A stretch of 64,000 bases of DNA from Pedobacter jeongneungensis (GTDB lineage Bacteria; Bacteroidota; Bacteroidia; Sphingobacteriales; Sphingobacteriaceae): the NCBI RefSeq assembly GCF_000633455.1, contig NZ_AYMG01000003.1:1-64000 (forward strand), read 5' to 3'. Numbering within the stretch: the stretch's first letter is position 1; the number at the start of each line of letters is the position of its first letter. The translations under genes and the position numbers were made by a program. Below, one piece after another: positions 44,001 to 52,249 of the stretch. The notes below the pieces were generated by a model. It made no database searches. It worked only from the letters and a program-made list of their open reading frames with translations, and was not told where the DNA came from.

Positions 44001-44045
44001 TGTAAACGCGGCAAAAAAGACAAGGCACGCCCATAAGTATCGCAT
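41031..44045 (-). CDS. SusC-type TonB-dependent transporter, pair A, atypical N-terminus
   Basis: A 1004-residue transporter. After a signal peptide (about 1-24, ending IFAAG) the usual carboxypeptidase-regulatory-like extension is not recognisable. It is replaced by about 75 residues rich in Lys and Ser (FVPLKDSLRKDSLKQISQK). The plug with LSDPASTAVYGPRGVNGVIL and the barrel ending LGVKMEL are standard. It is the promoter-proximal gene of the ten-gene locus, with a 540-base A/T-rich region upstream carrying operator-like palindromes. Confidence 0.9.
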   Translation of the reverse strand: MRYLWACLVFFAAFTLNVLPIFAAGKKLHKGLTINYLIFQDTTKIKFVPLKDSLRKDSLKQISQKTVYNKLSGGVQKDTKDLSLFPAISLQQNLKGNFAGLYVQEPSGEPGTIQNMFLRGAPMPLLSKKDVYASQPLVVLDGVPLIGEHPFAFDIQQYDFNRIGPATNLLTGIDMNNIASIEVLSDPASTAVYGPRGVNGVILLKTKAPDGVSRSISFNSYIGMAQKPVVNTINGKYENEFRQRFYDIYTTNGRYSDDEAYPVYLSDSLNNVYSGKSNWTDLYYKNALVYGINLGLTGGSDRANFRFSLGNTKSSGVADDTGLDRYSAMFNINMKPVKWLLFSAMINGNRLNRDRNRTLRDRFAQINYFPDLSAPLAPNKDYYASYLNSYSKGFDDNKTNSIQGFAKLVATFGKFNISSSFNVDYNEGYRDIFYARTLLQGNSYASNYYGFNQRLMMENKASYDLKLKEVHDFHFELGQSMIWDIYKYNYAYAYKGANDYIKINLLDSKPKNDDGSDNPNYLVPTAFPRELTYRFLDKTADNLLSFYGKVNYSYNDKYFLSGILRADGSSNAQPTKRWFYSPTVSAAWNIKNELLKDEKFIDDLVLRASAGRMGRAFTFDNYAQGPQYSASVGYTGNLTVPGYNAIGVLTRPYSFGWVGYGVPWSYSDQLNIGADVAMLKNRLHVAVDFYTKAEKNQLLGIPSYAEYGYKQSIESGLDMSNTGVDLTISALVIAKSKFSWNSSLNLNHNSNKLTALPRGLNEIIIGNRFLKVGEPVDQYWLLENEGIYTANSQVPVVNGQPLKYNGTPLKAGDPKWKDQNGDNIIDERDKVLKGHSLPVLAGGFDNSFRYGSWTLNTNLYFNLGRKIINEEMANRFDFVNHEGNTDVSSVKEITFWEKRGDYSKYPLYNPWSTVIPYRTDQDLFLENGSFLKLRSVSVGYDFGNFLKRKNIKVNKIYVYGSVNNVFVITKYTGQDPELVGYDGIDTGYGQPIPRTYTLGVKMEL

Positions 44046-44584
44046 AGTTAATGGATCTTTAATTGGTAAAAAAATGATTTTTAAAATTTATTTTTTTGGA
44101 AACGGCAAGATATATCCTTGATGAGGGAGATAGGTACTTCTGGAGTAATAGTTAGGGATTCTCATAAAATTTAGCATTTGGTTAAATCAAATATATATAT
44201 ACTAAATCGTTTTAACAACAAATTGTCATTTTTATGAAATTTTTATTAAATCCAATAATAATATTCAATTATTAACAATAAATGTCAATTTGACACATAA
44301 AAAAATCAAATTTTATTAAATTATATTAACATTTTAATCCCCTATAAAACAGCATATAGCGATATTTTATTCTGCTAATTACAATAAATTGAGTGATTTT
44401 ATGTTATAGAAAATAAATCTAGTTAAACGTTTTACCTAAAATAATTTCAGGGAGGTTTTAATCACGTAACGTTACAACACGAAGAAGTATCTATGTAAAC
44501 AACAGTTAACCTAGAATTAATATTACACGAAAAGCTTTGTGCACGTTAGAAACGGTTTAATACATTAATTGTTAACTGGTTAAA
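44046..44584. other. Upstream region of the double SusCD locus
   Basis: 539 bases, very A/T-rich and without genes. It contains the 14-base operator-like palindrome at 44422-44435 and a perfect 10-base palindrome GTAACGTTAC at 44466-44475. It also lies after the 3' end of the SulP gene, for which I see no obvious terminator. Confidence 0.5.
44422..44435. promoter_or_regulatory. Operator-like palindrome upstream of the double SusCD locus
   Basis: GTTAAACGTTTTAC, identical to 25875-25888 and embedded in similar flanks. It lies 377 bases before the first SusC start, a long way for a simple operator, so the leader may be long or the promoter distal. Confidence 0.5.
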
Positions 44585-46120
44585 TTATCGTTCTGTAGCT
44601 ACACGATAAATTGGATCTTCGATAATATTTACCTCAATAATTTCATCGGCATTTTTAAGAAGACGCTTACAGTCTTCGCTGAGGTGCTTTAACTGCAGTT
44701 TTTTATTGGCTGAGCGGTACCTTTCGGTGAGTTTGTTCAGCGCATCTATACCCGACATATCAAAAACCCGGCTGTTTTTAAAATCAACGGTTACCGTTAC
44801 AGGATCTTCAGCAACATCGAACAGTTCGTTAAAATTGGCCACCGAGCCAAAAAACAATGGTCCAAATATTTCATAGTGTTTTACACCATCTGCATCAATA
44901 TATTTACCGGCCCTTATCCGTTTAGAGCTTTGCCATGCAAAAACAAGTGCCGAAATAATTACACCAATTAATACCGCCAGGGCAAGGTTATGCAGCCAAA
45001 CGGTAATTACCGCTACCAAAATCCCAATAATGATATCCTGTTTAGGCATTTTATTAATCACCTTAAAGCTCATCCATTCAAAGGTACCAATGGCTACCAT
45101 CATCATTACACCAACCAATGCTGCCATCGGCACTCGGTCGATCACCGGAGCGCCAATTAAAATGATCAACAGTATGGTTAACGCAGCAATAATGCCGGAT
45201 AACCTGGCCCTTGCTCCTGCTGAAAGGTTTACCAGTGTTTGCGCAATCATCGGACAACCGCCCATCCCTGTAAAAAAACCATTTAATATATTGGCAATGC
45301 CCTGGGCAATACTTTCTCTGTTAGAGTTGCCCTTAGTTTCGGTAATTTCATCAACCAGGTTTAAAGTAAGTAATCCCTCTGTTAAGCCCACACCGGCCAT
45401 AATAAGCGAATAAGGAAAAATAATTTTAAGCACGTCCAGATTCAACGGCACTTTGGGGATATGGAAGGGAGGAAAACCACCGCTTACAGAGGAGATATTC
45501 TTAACCAGTTTGGTATCGATACCAAAGCAAAGCACGATCAAAAAAACCACGATGATGGCCACTAAAGATGCGGGAACGGCTTTTGTTATTTTTGGGAGGA
45601 TAATCACAATGGCCACGGTAAGTAAAACGAGGGCAAGCATAATATATAAAGGTGAACCGCTTAACCATTCTACTCTACCATTAACCAGGGTTTTAAACTG
45701 TTCTAATTGCGACATAAAAATGATCACGGCCAAACCATTCACAAAACCAAACATTACCGGTTGCGGAACGAGCCTTACAAATTTGCCGAGTTTAAACAGT
45801 CCGACCAAAATTTGGATTACACCTGCCAGTGCTACCGCAGCAAAAACATATTCTAAACCCTGGGTTTTCATTAAGGCGATGAGTACAATTACCGTTGCCC
45901 CTGCCCCGCCAGAAACCAAACCTGACCTTCCACCCAAAACAGCTGTTACTAAACCCATTATAAAAGCGGCGTAAAGACCTGTTAACGGAGGAAAACCAGC
46001 CAGGATAGCAAATGATAATGATTCAGGGATCATTGTCATGGCAACCGTTAAACCCGCAAGAATTTCGGTTTTATAGTTAATTTTCTTCGAGAAATCGAAA
46101 AGCTGCAGGTAAGGTTTCAT
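44585..46120 (-). CDS. SulP family anion transporter with STAS domain
   Basis: A 511-residue inner-membrane transporter of the SLC26/SulP family, for sulfate, bicarbonate or another anion. About 10-14 hydrophobic segments occupy residues 15-390, with the family motifs PESLSFAILAGFPPLTGLYA near the start and NGFFTGMGGCPMIAQTLVN mid-protein. A cytosolic STAS domain covers about 405-505 (VTVDFKNSRVFDMSGIDAL). The substrate cannot be fixed. It is divergent from the SusC at 46607 across a gap with operator-like boxes; there is no sulfate-assimilation gene nearby. Confidence 0.9.
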   Translation of the reverse strand: MKPYLQLFDFSKKINYKTEILAGLTVAMTMIPESLSFAILAGFPPLTGLYAAFIMGLVTAVLGGRSGLVSGGAGATVIVLIALMKTQGLEYVFAAVALAGVIQILVGLFKLGKFVRLVPQPVMFGFVNGLAVIIFMSQLEQFKTLVNGRVEWLSGSPLYIMLALVLLTVAIVIILPKITKAVPASLVAIIVVFLIVLCFGIDTKLVKNISSVSGGFPPFHIPKVPLNLDVLKIIFPYSLIMAGVGLTEGLLTLNLVDEITETKGNSNRESIAQGIANILNGFFTGMGGCPMIAQTLVNLSAGARARLSGIIAALTILLIILIGAPVIDRVPMAALVGVMMMVAIGTFEWMSFKVINKMPKQDIIIGILVAVITVWLHNLALAVLIGVIISALVFAWQSSKRIRAGKYIDADGVKHYEIFGPLFFGSVANFNELFDVAEDPVTVTVDFKNSRVFDMSGIDALNKLTERYRSANKKLQLKHLSEDCKRLLKNADEIIEVNIIEDPIYRVATER

Positions 46121-46267
46121 TTATAATGGAATGTTTAGCGCAGGCAAATATCCGGTTTTATTGTAATATAATATTTAAATTAATCCTTCCCCCACCTAAA
46201 CCAGAGCAGATTATGGCTGCGGTTAGCACAGTAAATCAATTTATAAGGCATTTAATACATCACTAAT

Positions 46268-46287
46268 CAAACGGTTGCGCGGAGTTT
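46268..46287 (+). promoter_or_regulatory. Operator-like box, distal
   Basis: CAAACGGTTGCGCGGAGTTT, 148 bases upstream of the SulP start. It matches 18 of 20 bases with the box at 46487-46506, in the same orientation. Confidence 0.45.
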
Positions 46288-46486
46288 AAACGGGCATCAC
46301 CAGTTTTATAGCCCGACCGATACATATTGAGCATTGCTACCGCTGCAATTACCTGCTTTAGCACTTTATTCTTAGTATGTACAAACATAACAGCCATGTA
46401 TTAATTGTCACTTTTACATTTGTTATGGATACCATTTCACCATGATGGCCTTTAATTCCATATGGGGTCATATCCGAAACTTTTCA

Positions 46487-46506
46487 CAAACGTTTGCGTG
46501 GAGTTT
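46487..46506 (+). promoter_or_regulatory. Operator-like box, proximal
   Basis: CAAACGTTTGCGTGGAGTTT; its first ten bases are a perfect palindrome with central CG. It lies 101 bases upstream of the SusC start at 46607. Confidence 0.5.
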
Positions 46507-46606
46507 GACCACCCATTTATTTGACAGCGGCTGGTTTCATTTCTAAATTACGGCTTCAGCCGTTCAAAACCGGCAAATAAACTATTAACTAACAAAACAA
46601 ATAACC

Positions 46607-49600
46607 ATGAACAAATTAAAAAAAAGGCAAGCCCTTCTAACCGGCTTGTTTTTAATGTTCTCTCTTTTGGCCTTTGCGCAGGTAAAAATTACCGGCGTTG
46701 TAAAGGATAGTGATGGAGGAACTGTACCAGGTGCAACCGTAATGATTAAGGGAACCAGCACTGCTGTAAGTACCACACCCGACGGTAAATTCTCAATCAA
46801 CGCTCCGGCAGATGCTATTTTAACAATCTCTTTTATTGGTTACAATCCACAGGATGTGCCTGTTAATGGCAAAACCACATTAAATGTAGTGCTTACTTCA
46901 TCTACCAAATCGCTAAACGAGGTGGTAGTAGTGGGTTACGGCACGCAGAAAAAGGTAAACTTATCTGGTTCAGTAAACACGGTAGACACCAAAAACATTG
47001 TTAACCGTCCGGTTACTTCGCTTACGAACGCCTTGCAGGGTGCCGTACCAGGTATGGCCATTAAAGCTACGCCAGGTGATGTTGGGGGCAACATTGGGAC
47101 CATTAACGTACGTGGACGCGGTAATTTAGGCTCTTCAGAGCCACTTTTCGTAGTAGATGGAGTGATTGTAAGTTCAGGCGATTTTGCACGCATCAATACC
47201 AATGATGTAGAAAACATTTCGATCCTGAAAGATGCTTCGGCTTCTGCCATTTATGGTTCGAGGGCTGCTTATGGTGTAGTGTTAATTACCACTAAAAGAG
47301 GTAAAAAAGGCGAAATGACCATTAATTACAATGCTTATTATGGCATCCAATCGGCAACGGTTTTACCAAACTGGGTTGGTGCTTATGATTATGCCACCTT
47401 GCGTAATGAGGCTGCTGCCAACGCAAATAAAGCTCCGGTATTCTCGGCAGGCGATTTAGCCAAGATCCAGAATCAATCAGATCCGGATCGTTTCCCTGAT
47501 AACGATTGGTATGCTTTAACCTTAAGAAATACTGCTCCGGTAATGGAACATGCCATTAATGTTTCTGGCGGGGATAAAACCAGGTATTATTTAAGTGGGG
47601 CCTATTTTAACCAAAACTCACTGGTTCCGGGAAAAGATTTAACACGCTACTCGTTAAGGGCCAATACCGAAACACAGGTGAGCGACAAATTTAAAGTTGG
47701 AACCAACATTTCGTTTATCCGTGATGGTTTCGACAACACAAACGGATTGATAGATTTTACCAGTTTAAACAGACTTACGCCTTTAGTGGTAAATAAACAG
47801 ACCAACGGTAACTGGGGCAGTATGAACGGTGGTAAAATAGATGGAACCTCGGCTGCAACCAATACCCTTAGGAAACTCGAAGAAGGTGGTCGTAATTCAT
47901 ATAATACCAACCGTTTTATTGGTAACTTAAACGGAACCTATACCCCGATAAAAGGTTTAGAGATCAGTGGTTTGGTTTCGTACAATTTCTACAACACCGT
48001 AAATAGCGCATTTATCAGTACCATTGATCCTATTCTGGATTTTAATACCGGTGCTCCACTTAGCGGAACGGCAGTAAATACCAATCAGCTTACGGAAGAA
48101 TGGCAAAATATCGGTCGTTTGTTAACCCAGGCAACGGCCAGCTACGAAAAAACAATTGATAAACATTATGCCAAGTTATTGGCCGGTGCTTCTTACGAGA
48201 ACAACAACACCAGGGTGATCAAAACCATCCGCAAGAACTTTGTAAGTAACGATTTAAATGCAATAGACGGTGGTTCAAGCGATCCTTTAAATACCACCTC
48301 ATCCGGTAGTATCCAGCAAAAGGCTTTCGAATCTGTATTTGGCAGGTTTAACTATGCTTATAACGATCGCTATCTGTTTGAGGCCAGTGTAAGGCTTGAT
48401 GCATCTTCTCAATTTGCACCTGGTCACCGCTGGGGTGCGTATCCATCATTTTCGGGTGCATGGAGAATCTCACAGGAAGATTTCATGAAAAGCATCAGCT
48501 GGATTTCGGAACTGAAACTCCGTGCTTCCTGGGGTAAACTGGGTAACGTAAATAACGTGGGCAATTACGATTATTTCGATGGTTTAAAAACCGGAACTGC
48601 GGTTATCCTGGATGAATCTAAACAAGATGGTGTTTTCCCTAATAAAATCTATAATCCAAGATTATCATGGGAAAAGATCAATATGACCAATATTGGTTTG
48701 GATGTTAACCTCTTTAAAAAACTGAGTCTTCAGGTTGATGCCTTTGACCGTTTAACCAACGATATTTTATTAACAGATCCAACCATACCGGCTGAAGCAG
48801 GTTTAGTTAGTGATACAGATCCCCTTAAAACCCAATATCCTTCTATCAACCTTGGTCAGGTGAGAAACAGGGGTTTTGAACTTTCATTAACCTATAGCGG
48901 ACAGATCAACGATTTTAAATATTCAATCGGTGGTAACCTGAGCAAAATCTGGAATAAGGTTGAAAGTTTAGGCGGTGCATCAGAAACGCCACCAAGCGGA
49001 TATTATATCAACAGGGTTGGTCAACCGATCGGTTCATTTTACATGTTGCAGTCAGATGGTTTATTCACCAGCAATGCAGAAGTTGCAGCACATGCTTTTC
49101 AGGCCAACGGAACTAAAGCAGGTGATATTAAATATGTAGACCAAAATGGAGACAACAAAATTGATGGCGACGACCGTGTAATTGTAGGCAATGATGTTCC
49201 TTACTTTATCTACGGACTTAACTTTTCGGCCAATTACAAAAACTTCGATTTCTCGGTTTTAGCCAATGGCGTAAGTGATGTTAAAGTGTATCTGGAAAAC
49301 GAAGCATCGCAGGCATTTTTTAATGGTGCAGGTGCAAAACAATACGTTTTAGATAGATGGACACCTGGCAACCCGAATCCAAATGCTGCTTATCCAAGGG
49401 TTTTGGTATCTGGTGATAATACACAGAACCTGATACAGTCTGATTTCTGGTTGTTCAACGCTGATTATTTAAGGATTAAATCGTTAACCCTGGGTTACAG
49501 CTTACCAAAATCGGTATTGGATAAAATTAAAATCAGGGGATTGAGGATTTATGCATCGAGCAATAATCCATTTACCATCCGTGGCGATAAAAGGTTAAAG

Positions 49601-49684
49601 GATTTCGATCCGGAGGCGGCTTCTCAGCGTGCAGCTTACCCACAATTAAAAACCTATTCGTTCGGTATCAACCTTACCCTTTAA
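46607..49684 (+). CDS. SusC-type TonB-dependent transporter, pair C
   Basis: A 1025-residue outer-membrane transporter. It has a signal peptide (about 1-25, ending LAFAQ) and a carboxypeptidase-regulatory-like extension (27-105, GVVKDSDGGTVPGATVMIKG). The TonB box NEVVVVGYGTQKK, the plug motif LKDASASAIYGSRAAYGVVL and the barrel ending SFGINLTL follow. Only a SusD follows, so the pair has no visible enzymes and its substrate is unknown. It is divergent from SulP. Confidence 0.94.
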   Translation: MNKLKKRQALLTGLFLMFSLLAFAQVKITGVVKDSDGGTVPGATVMIKGTSTAVSTTPDGKFSINAPADAILTISFIGYNPQDVPVNGKTTLNVVLTSSTKSLNEVVVVGYGTQKKVNLSGSVNTVDTKNIVNRPVTSLTNALQGAVPGMAIKATPGDVGGNIGTINVRGRGNLGSSEPLFVVDGVIVSSGDFARINTNDVENISILKDASASAIYGSRAAYGVVLITTKRGKKGEMTINYNAYYGIQSATVLPNWVGAYDYATLRNEAAANANKAPVFSAGDLAKIQNQSDPDRFPDNDWYALTLRNTAPVMEHAINVSGGDKTRYYLSGAYFNQNSLVPGKDLTRYSLRANTETQVSDKFKVGTNISFIRDGFDNTNGLIDFTSLNRLTPLVVNKQTNGNWGSMNGGKIDGTSAATNTLRKLEEGGRNSYNTNRFIGNLNGTYTPIKGLEISGLVSYNFYNTVNSAFISTIDPILDFNTGAPLSGTAVNTNQLTEEWQNIGRLLTQATASYEKTIDKHYAKLLAGASYENNNTRVIKTIRKNFVSNDLNAIDGGSSDPLNTTSSGSIQQKAFESVFGRFNYAYNDRYLFEASVRLDASSQFAPGHRWGAYPSFSGAWRISQEDFMKSISWISELKLRASWGKLGNVNNVGNYDYFDGLKTGTAVILDESKQDGVFPNKIYNPRLSWEKINMTNIGLDVNLFKKLSLQVDAFDRLTNDILLTDPTIPAEAGLVSDTDPLKTQYPSINLGQVRNRGFELSLTYSGQINDFKYSIGGNLSKIWNKVESLGGASETPPSGYYINRVGQPIGSFYMLQSDGLFTSNAEVAAHAFQANGTKAGDIKYVDQNGDNKIDGDDRVIVGNDVPYFIYGLNFSANYKNFDFSVLANGVSDVKVYLENEASQAFFNGAGAKQYVLDRWTPGNPNPNAAYPRVLVSGDNTQNLIQSDFWLFNADYLRIKSLTLGYSLPKSVLDKIKIRGLRIYASSNNPFTIRGDKRLKDFDPEAASQRAAYPQLKTYSFGINLTL

Positions 49685-49696
49685 CAAAAGCTTTTT

Positions 49697-51376
49697 ATGA
49701 AAAAATTAATATATATATCGTGTTTAACTTTTGCCAGCTTCGCCATAAGTAGCTGCAAAAAATCGGCAATCGATTTTGTTCCACAGGATCAGGCGTCGAA
49801 CACTACCTTCTGGAAATCACAAAAAGATGCCACTTTAGCATTAAATGGCTGTTACGGTTATTTAAATAATGCTTTTAATAACGCCTATGATGATGGAGGT
49901 TCTGATAATGCCTATGCCCAGTATCCATGGGAAAGTAATGCCACCGCTATTGCTGCAGGAAATATAAATGCTACACTTGATCAGGGTTATAATAGCCGCT
50001 ATATTTATATCCGCAGATACAATTATTTTCTTGATAACGTAGGCAAAACTCCAATGGGTGCCGATTTAATGAAAAGATTTATTGCCGAGGCAAGGGTTTT
50101 AAGGGCATTAACCTATTTCGATCTGGCGAGAACATTCGGTTCGGTTCCATTATTAAAGGTTGCTTATACTGATCCGCACGAAACCGGAGTAGCACCAACG
50201 CCAGAGGCCGAGGTGATTAACTTTGCCATTGCCGAAATCCAGAGTGCAGTTACCGATCTTCCGGCAACTTATCCGGGCGGCTCAACTGTTGAAACCGGAA
50301 GAATTACCAGCGGTGCGGCCTGGGCCATTTTAACCAGGATACAGTTACAATATGGCAAATATGCCGATGCGGTTACCAGTGCGCAAAAAGTAATGGGTGC
50401 AGGTTATCAGTTGTTCAGGGTAAGTACATTAGCACCTGCCGATACTCAGGACGATTTTAGCACTTTTGTAAGTTTTGCCAATGATGCTGAAAAACAGAAA
50501 TTTTATAAAGGTTTAGCCAGTTACGAGCAACAGTTTTGGCAAATTAATGAGGGAACCAGTAAAGAAAATATCCTGGTTTCTCAGAACATCACCAATTCCT
50601 CATACGAATATGGCAACGGTTTAAGAACCTTATTCCCTCCGGGCAATTTAGGTGGCTGGAGTTCTATTACGCCTACACAGGAAATGGTAAACGCCTACTG
50701 GGATAAAAGTGGTAATCCATTTACGCCACCTAGTGCAACTACCAGGGCAAGTAATTATAATAACGGCACGCCAAATGCAGCCTATGCAGACGAATTTAAA
50801 AACCGCGATACCAGACTTTATGCCAGTATACTATTCCCAGGTACACCCTGGAGCCGCTTTGATAGTGGTTATAAATTTTCGTGGGGGAAAGGTGGCGGAA
50901 ACAATAGTGTAACCGGTTACAACTTTAAGAAACTGGTAGACCCAGCCTTTACACAAAACGATTGGGATGGTGCACAGGATTTCCCGATCATCAGGTACGC
51001 CGAAATTCTTTTGGCTTATGCTGAAGCTAAAAACGAATTGAGCGGTCCGGACGCAAGTATTTATGCCGTACTTGATGACATCAGGGATAGAGCCGGAATG
51101 CCAGCTGTAGTTCAGGCTACTTATAATACGAAAGAAAAATTAAGAGCGTTCATCCAACAAGAACGCCGCATCGAACTGGCAGCAGAAGGTCAGCGTTTCT
51201 TTGATATCAGACGCTGGAATATTGCTAAAGATGTAATGAAAACCACTTACGATATTACCAACAGTCCGGTGCAGGAACGTGTATGGCAATCTAAATTTAT
51301 ACTGATGCCTTACCCTCAGGCGGCCTTAGATGGCAACCCGAATTTAAAAGCGGCCCAATCGGCCAAAGGTTATTAG
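49697..51376 (+). CDS. SusD/RagB family lipoprotein, pair C
   Basis: A 559-residue SusD-type lipoprotein (Cys20 in ISSC-KK), 12 bases after its SusC. The conserved segments are IAEARVLRALTYFDLARTFG and FIQQERRIELAAEGQRFFDI, and the C-terminus IPLMPYPQAALDGNP-type ending (seen as LMPYPQAALDGNPNL) is usual. A strong terminator follows directly, so this is a two-gene operon. Confidence 0.93.
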   Translation: MKKLIYISCLTFASFAISSCKKSAIDFVPQDQASNTTFWKSQKDATLALNGCYGYLNNAFNNAYDDGGSDNAYAQYPWESNATAIAAGNINATLDQGYNSRYIYIRRYNYFLDNVGKTPMGADLMKRFIAEARVLRALTYFDLARTFGSVPLLKVAYTDPHETGVAPTPEAEVINFAIAEIQSAVTDLPATYPGGSTVETGRITSGAAWAILTRIQLQYGKYADAVTSAQKVMGAGYQLFRVSTLAPADTQDDFSTFVSFANDAEKQKFYKGLASYEQQFWQINEGTSKENILVSQNITNSSYEYGNGLRTLFPPGNLGGWSSITPTQEMVNAYWDKSGNPFTPPSATTRASNYNNGTPNAAYADEFKNRDTRLYASILFPGTPWSRFDSGYKFSWGKGGGNNSVTGYNFKKLVDPAFTQNDWDGAQDFPIIRYAEILLAYAEAKNELSGPDASIYAVLDDIRDRAGMPAVVQATYNTKEKLRAFIQQERRIELAAEGQRFFDIRRWNIAKDVMKTTYDITNSPVQERVWQSKFILMPYPQAALDGNPNLKAAQSAKGY

Positions 51377-51416
51377 AAAAAAAACGTCCCGATTTTAGAT
51401 CGGGACGTTTTTTTTT
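51377..51416 (+). terminator. Intrinsic terminator after pair C
   Basis: A 9-bp stem CGTCCCGAT / ATCGGGACG (51385-51393, 51399-51407), extended by an A-run before and a nine-base T-run after. It starts right after the SusD stop and could act in both directions. Confidence 0.85.
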
Positions 51417-52170
51417 AGTCCGAAAAGTCCGGAGACAGAGGTCGGAGGTCCAAAGACAAATAAACCTTAATTTTCTTAACTTCTTAATGGTCAGAAATGA
51501 TGTAAAATGTAAATAGTCCGAAAGTCGGGAGACCGACGTCCGAAGATAAATAAACCTTAATTTTCTTAACTTCTTAATGGTCAGAAATGATGTAAAATGC
51601 AAAATGGATGATGGAATTGATCCGAAGCCCTAAATAGTCCGAAAGTCGGGAGACCGACGTCCGAAGATAAATAAACCTTAATTTTCTTAACTTCTTAATG
51701 GTGAGGAAATGATTTAAAATGTAAAACGGATGATGGAATTGATCCGAAGCCCTAAATAGTCCGAAAGTCGGGAGACCGACATCCGAAGATAAATAAACCT
51801 TAATTTTCTTAACTTCTTATGGTGAGGAAATGATTTAAAATGTAAAACGAATGATGGAATTGATCCGAAGCCCTAAATAGTCCGAAAGTCGGGAGACCAA
51901 CGTCCGAAGATAAATAAACCTTAATTTTCTTAACTTCTTAATGGTCAGAAATGATTTAAAATGTAAAACGGATGATGGAATTGATCCGAAGCCCTAAATA
52001 GTCCGAAAGTCGGGAGACCGACGTCCGAAGATAAATAAACCTTAATTTTCTTAACTTCTTAATGGTGAGGAAATGATTTAAAATGTAAAACGGATGATGG
52101 AATTGATCTGGAACCCTAAGTTTAACTTTAAAAAGAATCGGAAAGTCGGGAGACAATCGCCCGAAGTTAA
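51417..52170. repeat. Array of ~121-bp tandem repeats
   Basis: Units begin AGTCCGAAAGTCGG at 51515, 51636, 51758, 51879 and 52000, with spacings of 121, 122, 121 and 121. A shorter diverged unit precedes them at 51417 (98 bases, lacking about 23) and a decayed partial unit follows near 52133. Each has a small inverted repeat GTCGG-GAGA-CCGAC and the stretch AAATAAACCTTAATTTTCTT. Frames inside code only for repeated short peptides and are not genes. Confidence 0.85.
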
Positions 52171-52249
52171 CATACAAGTAAAAAACCTAATTGCATCTTC
52201 GTGCCTTAGTGGTAAATAAAAAATACCCCTTATCTTTATCACTCAAGCC

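Larger units (their letters stand above)
46121..46606. other. Divergent control region, SulP and SusC (pair C)
   Basis: 486 bases with no gene. Two 20-base boxes agreeing at 18 positions lie at 46268-46287 and 46487-46506, listed separately. The rest is unremarkable A/T-rich sequence. Confidence 0.5.

Noticed and set aside
51417..52170. CRISPR array
   Set aside because: Units are about 121 bp with no alternating short repeat and unique spacer pattern, and no cas genes are nearby.
51297..52177. Open frames within the 121-bp array, with repeated peptides
   Set aside because: The frame content follows the repeat unit; peptides copy one another only because the DNA does. No start or export signal is consistent.
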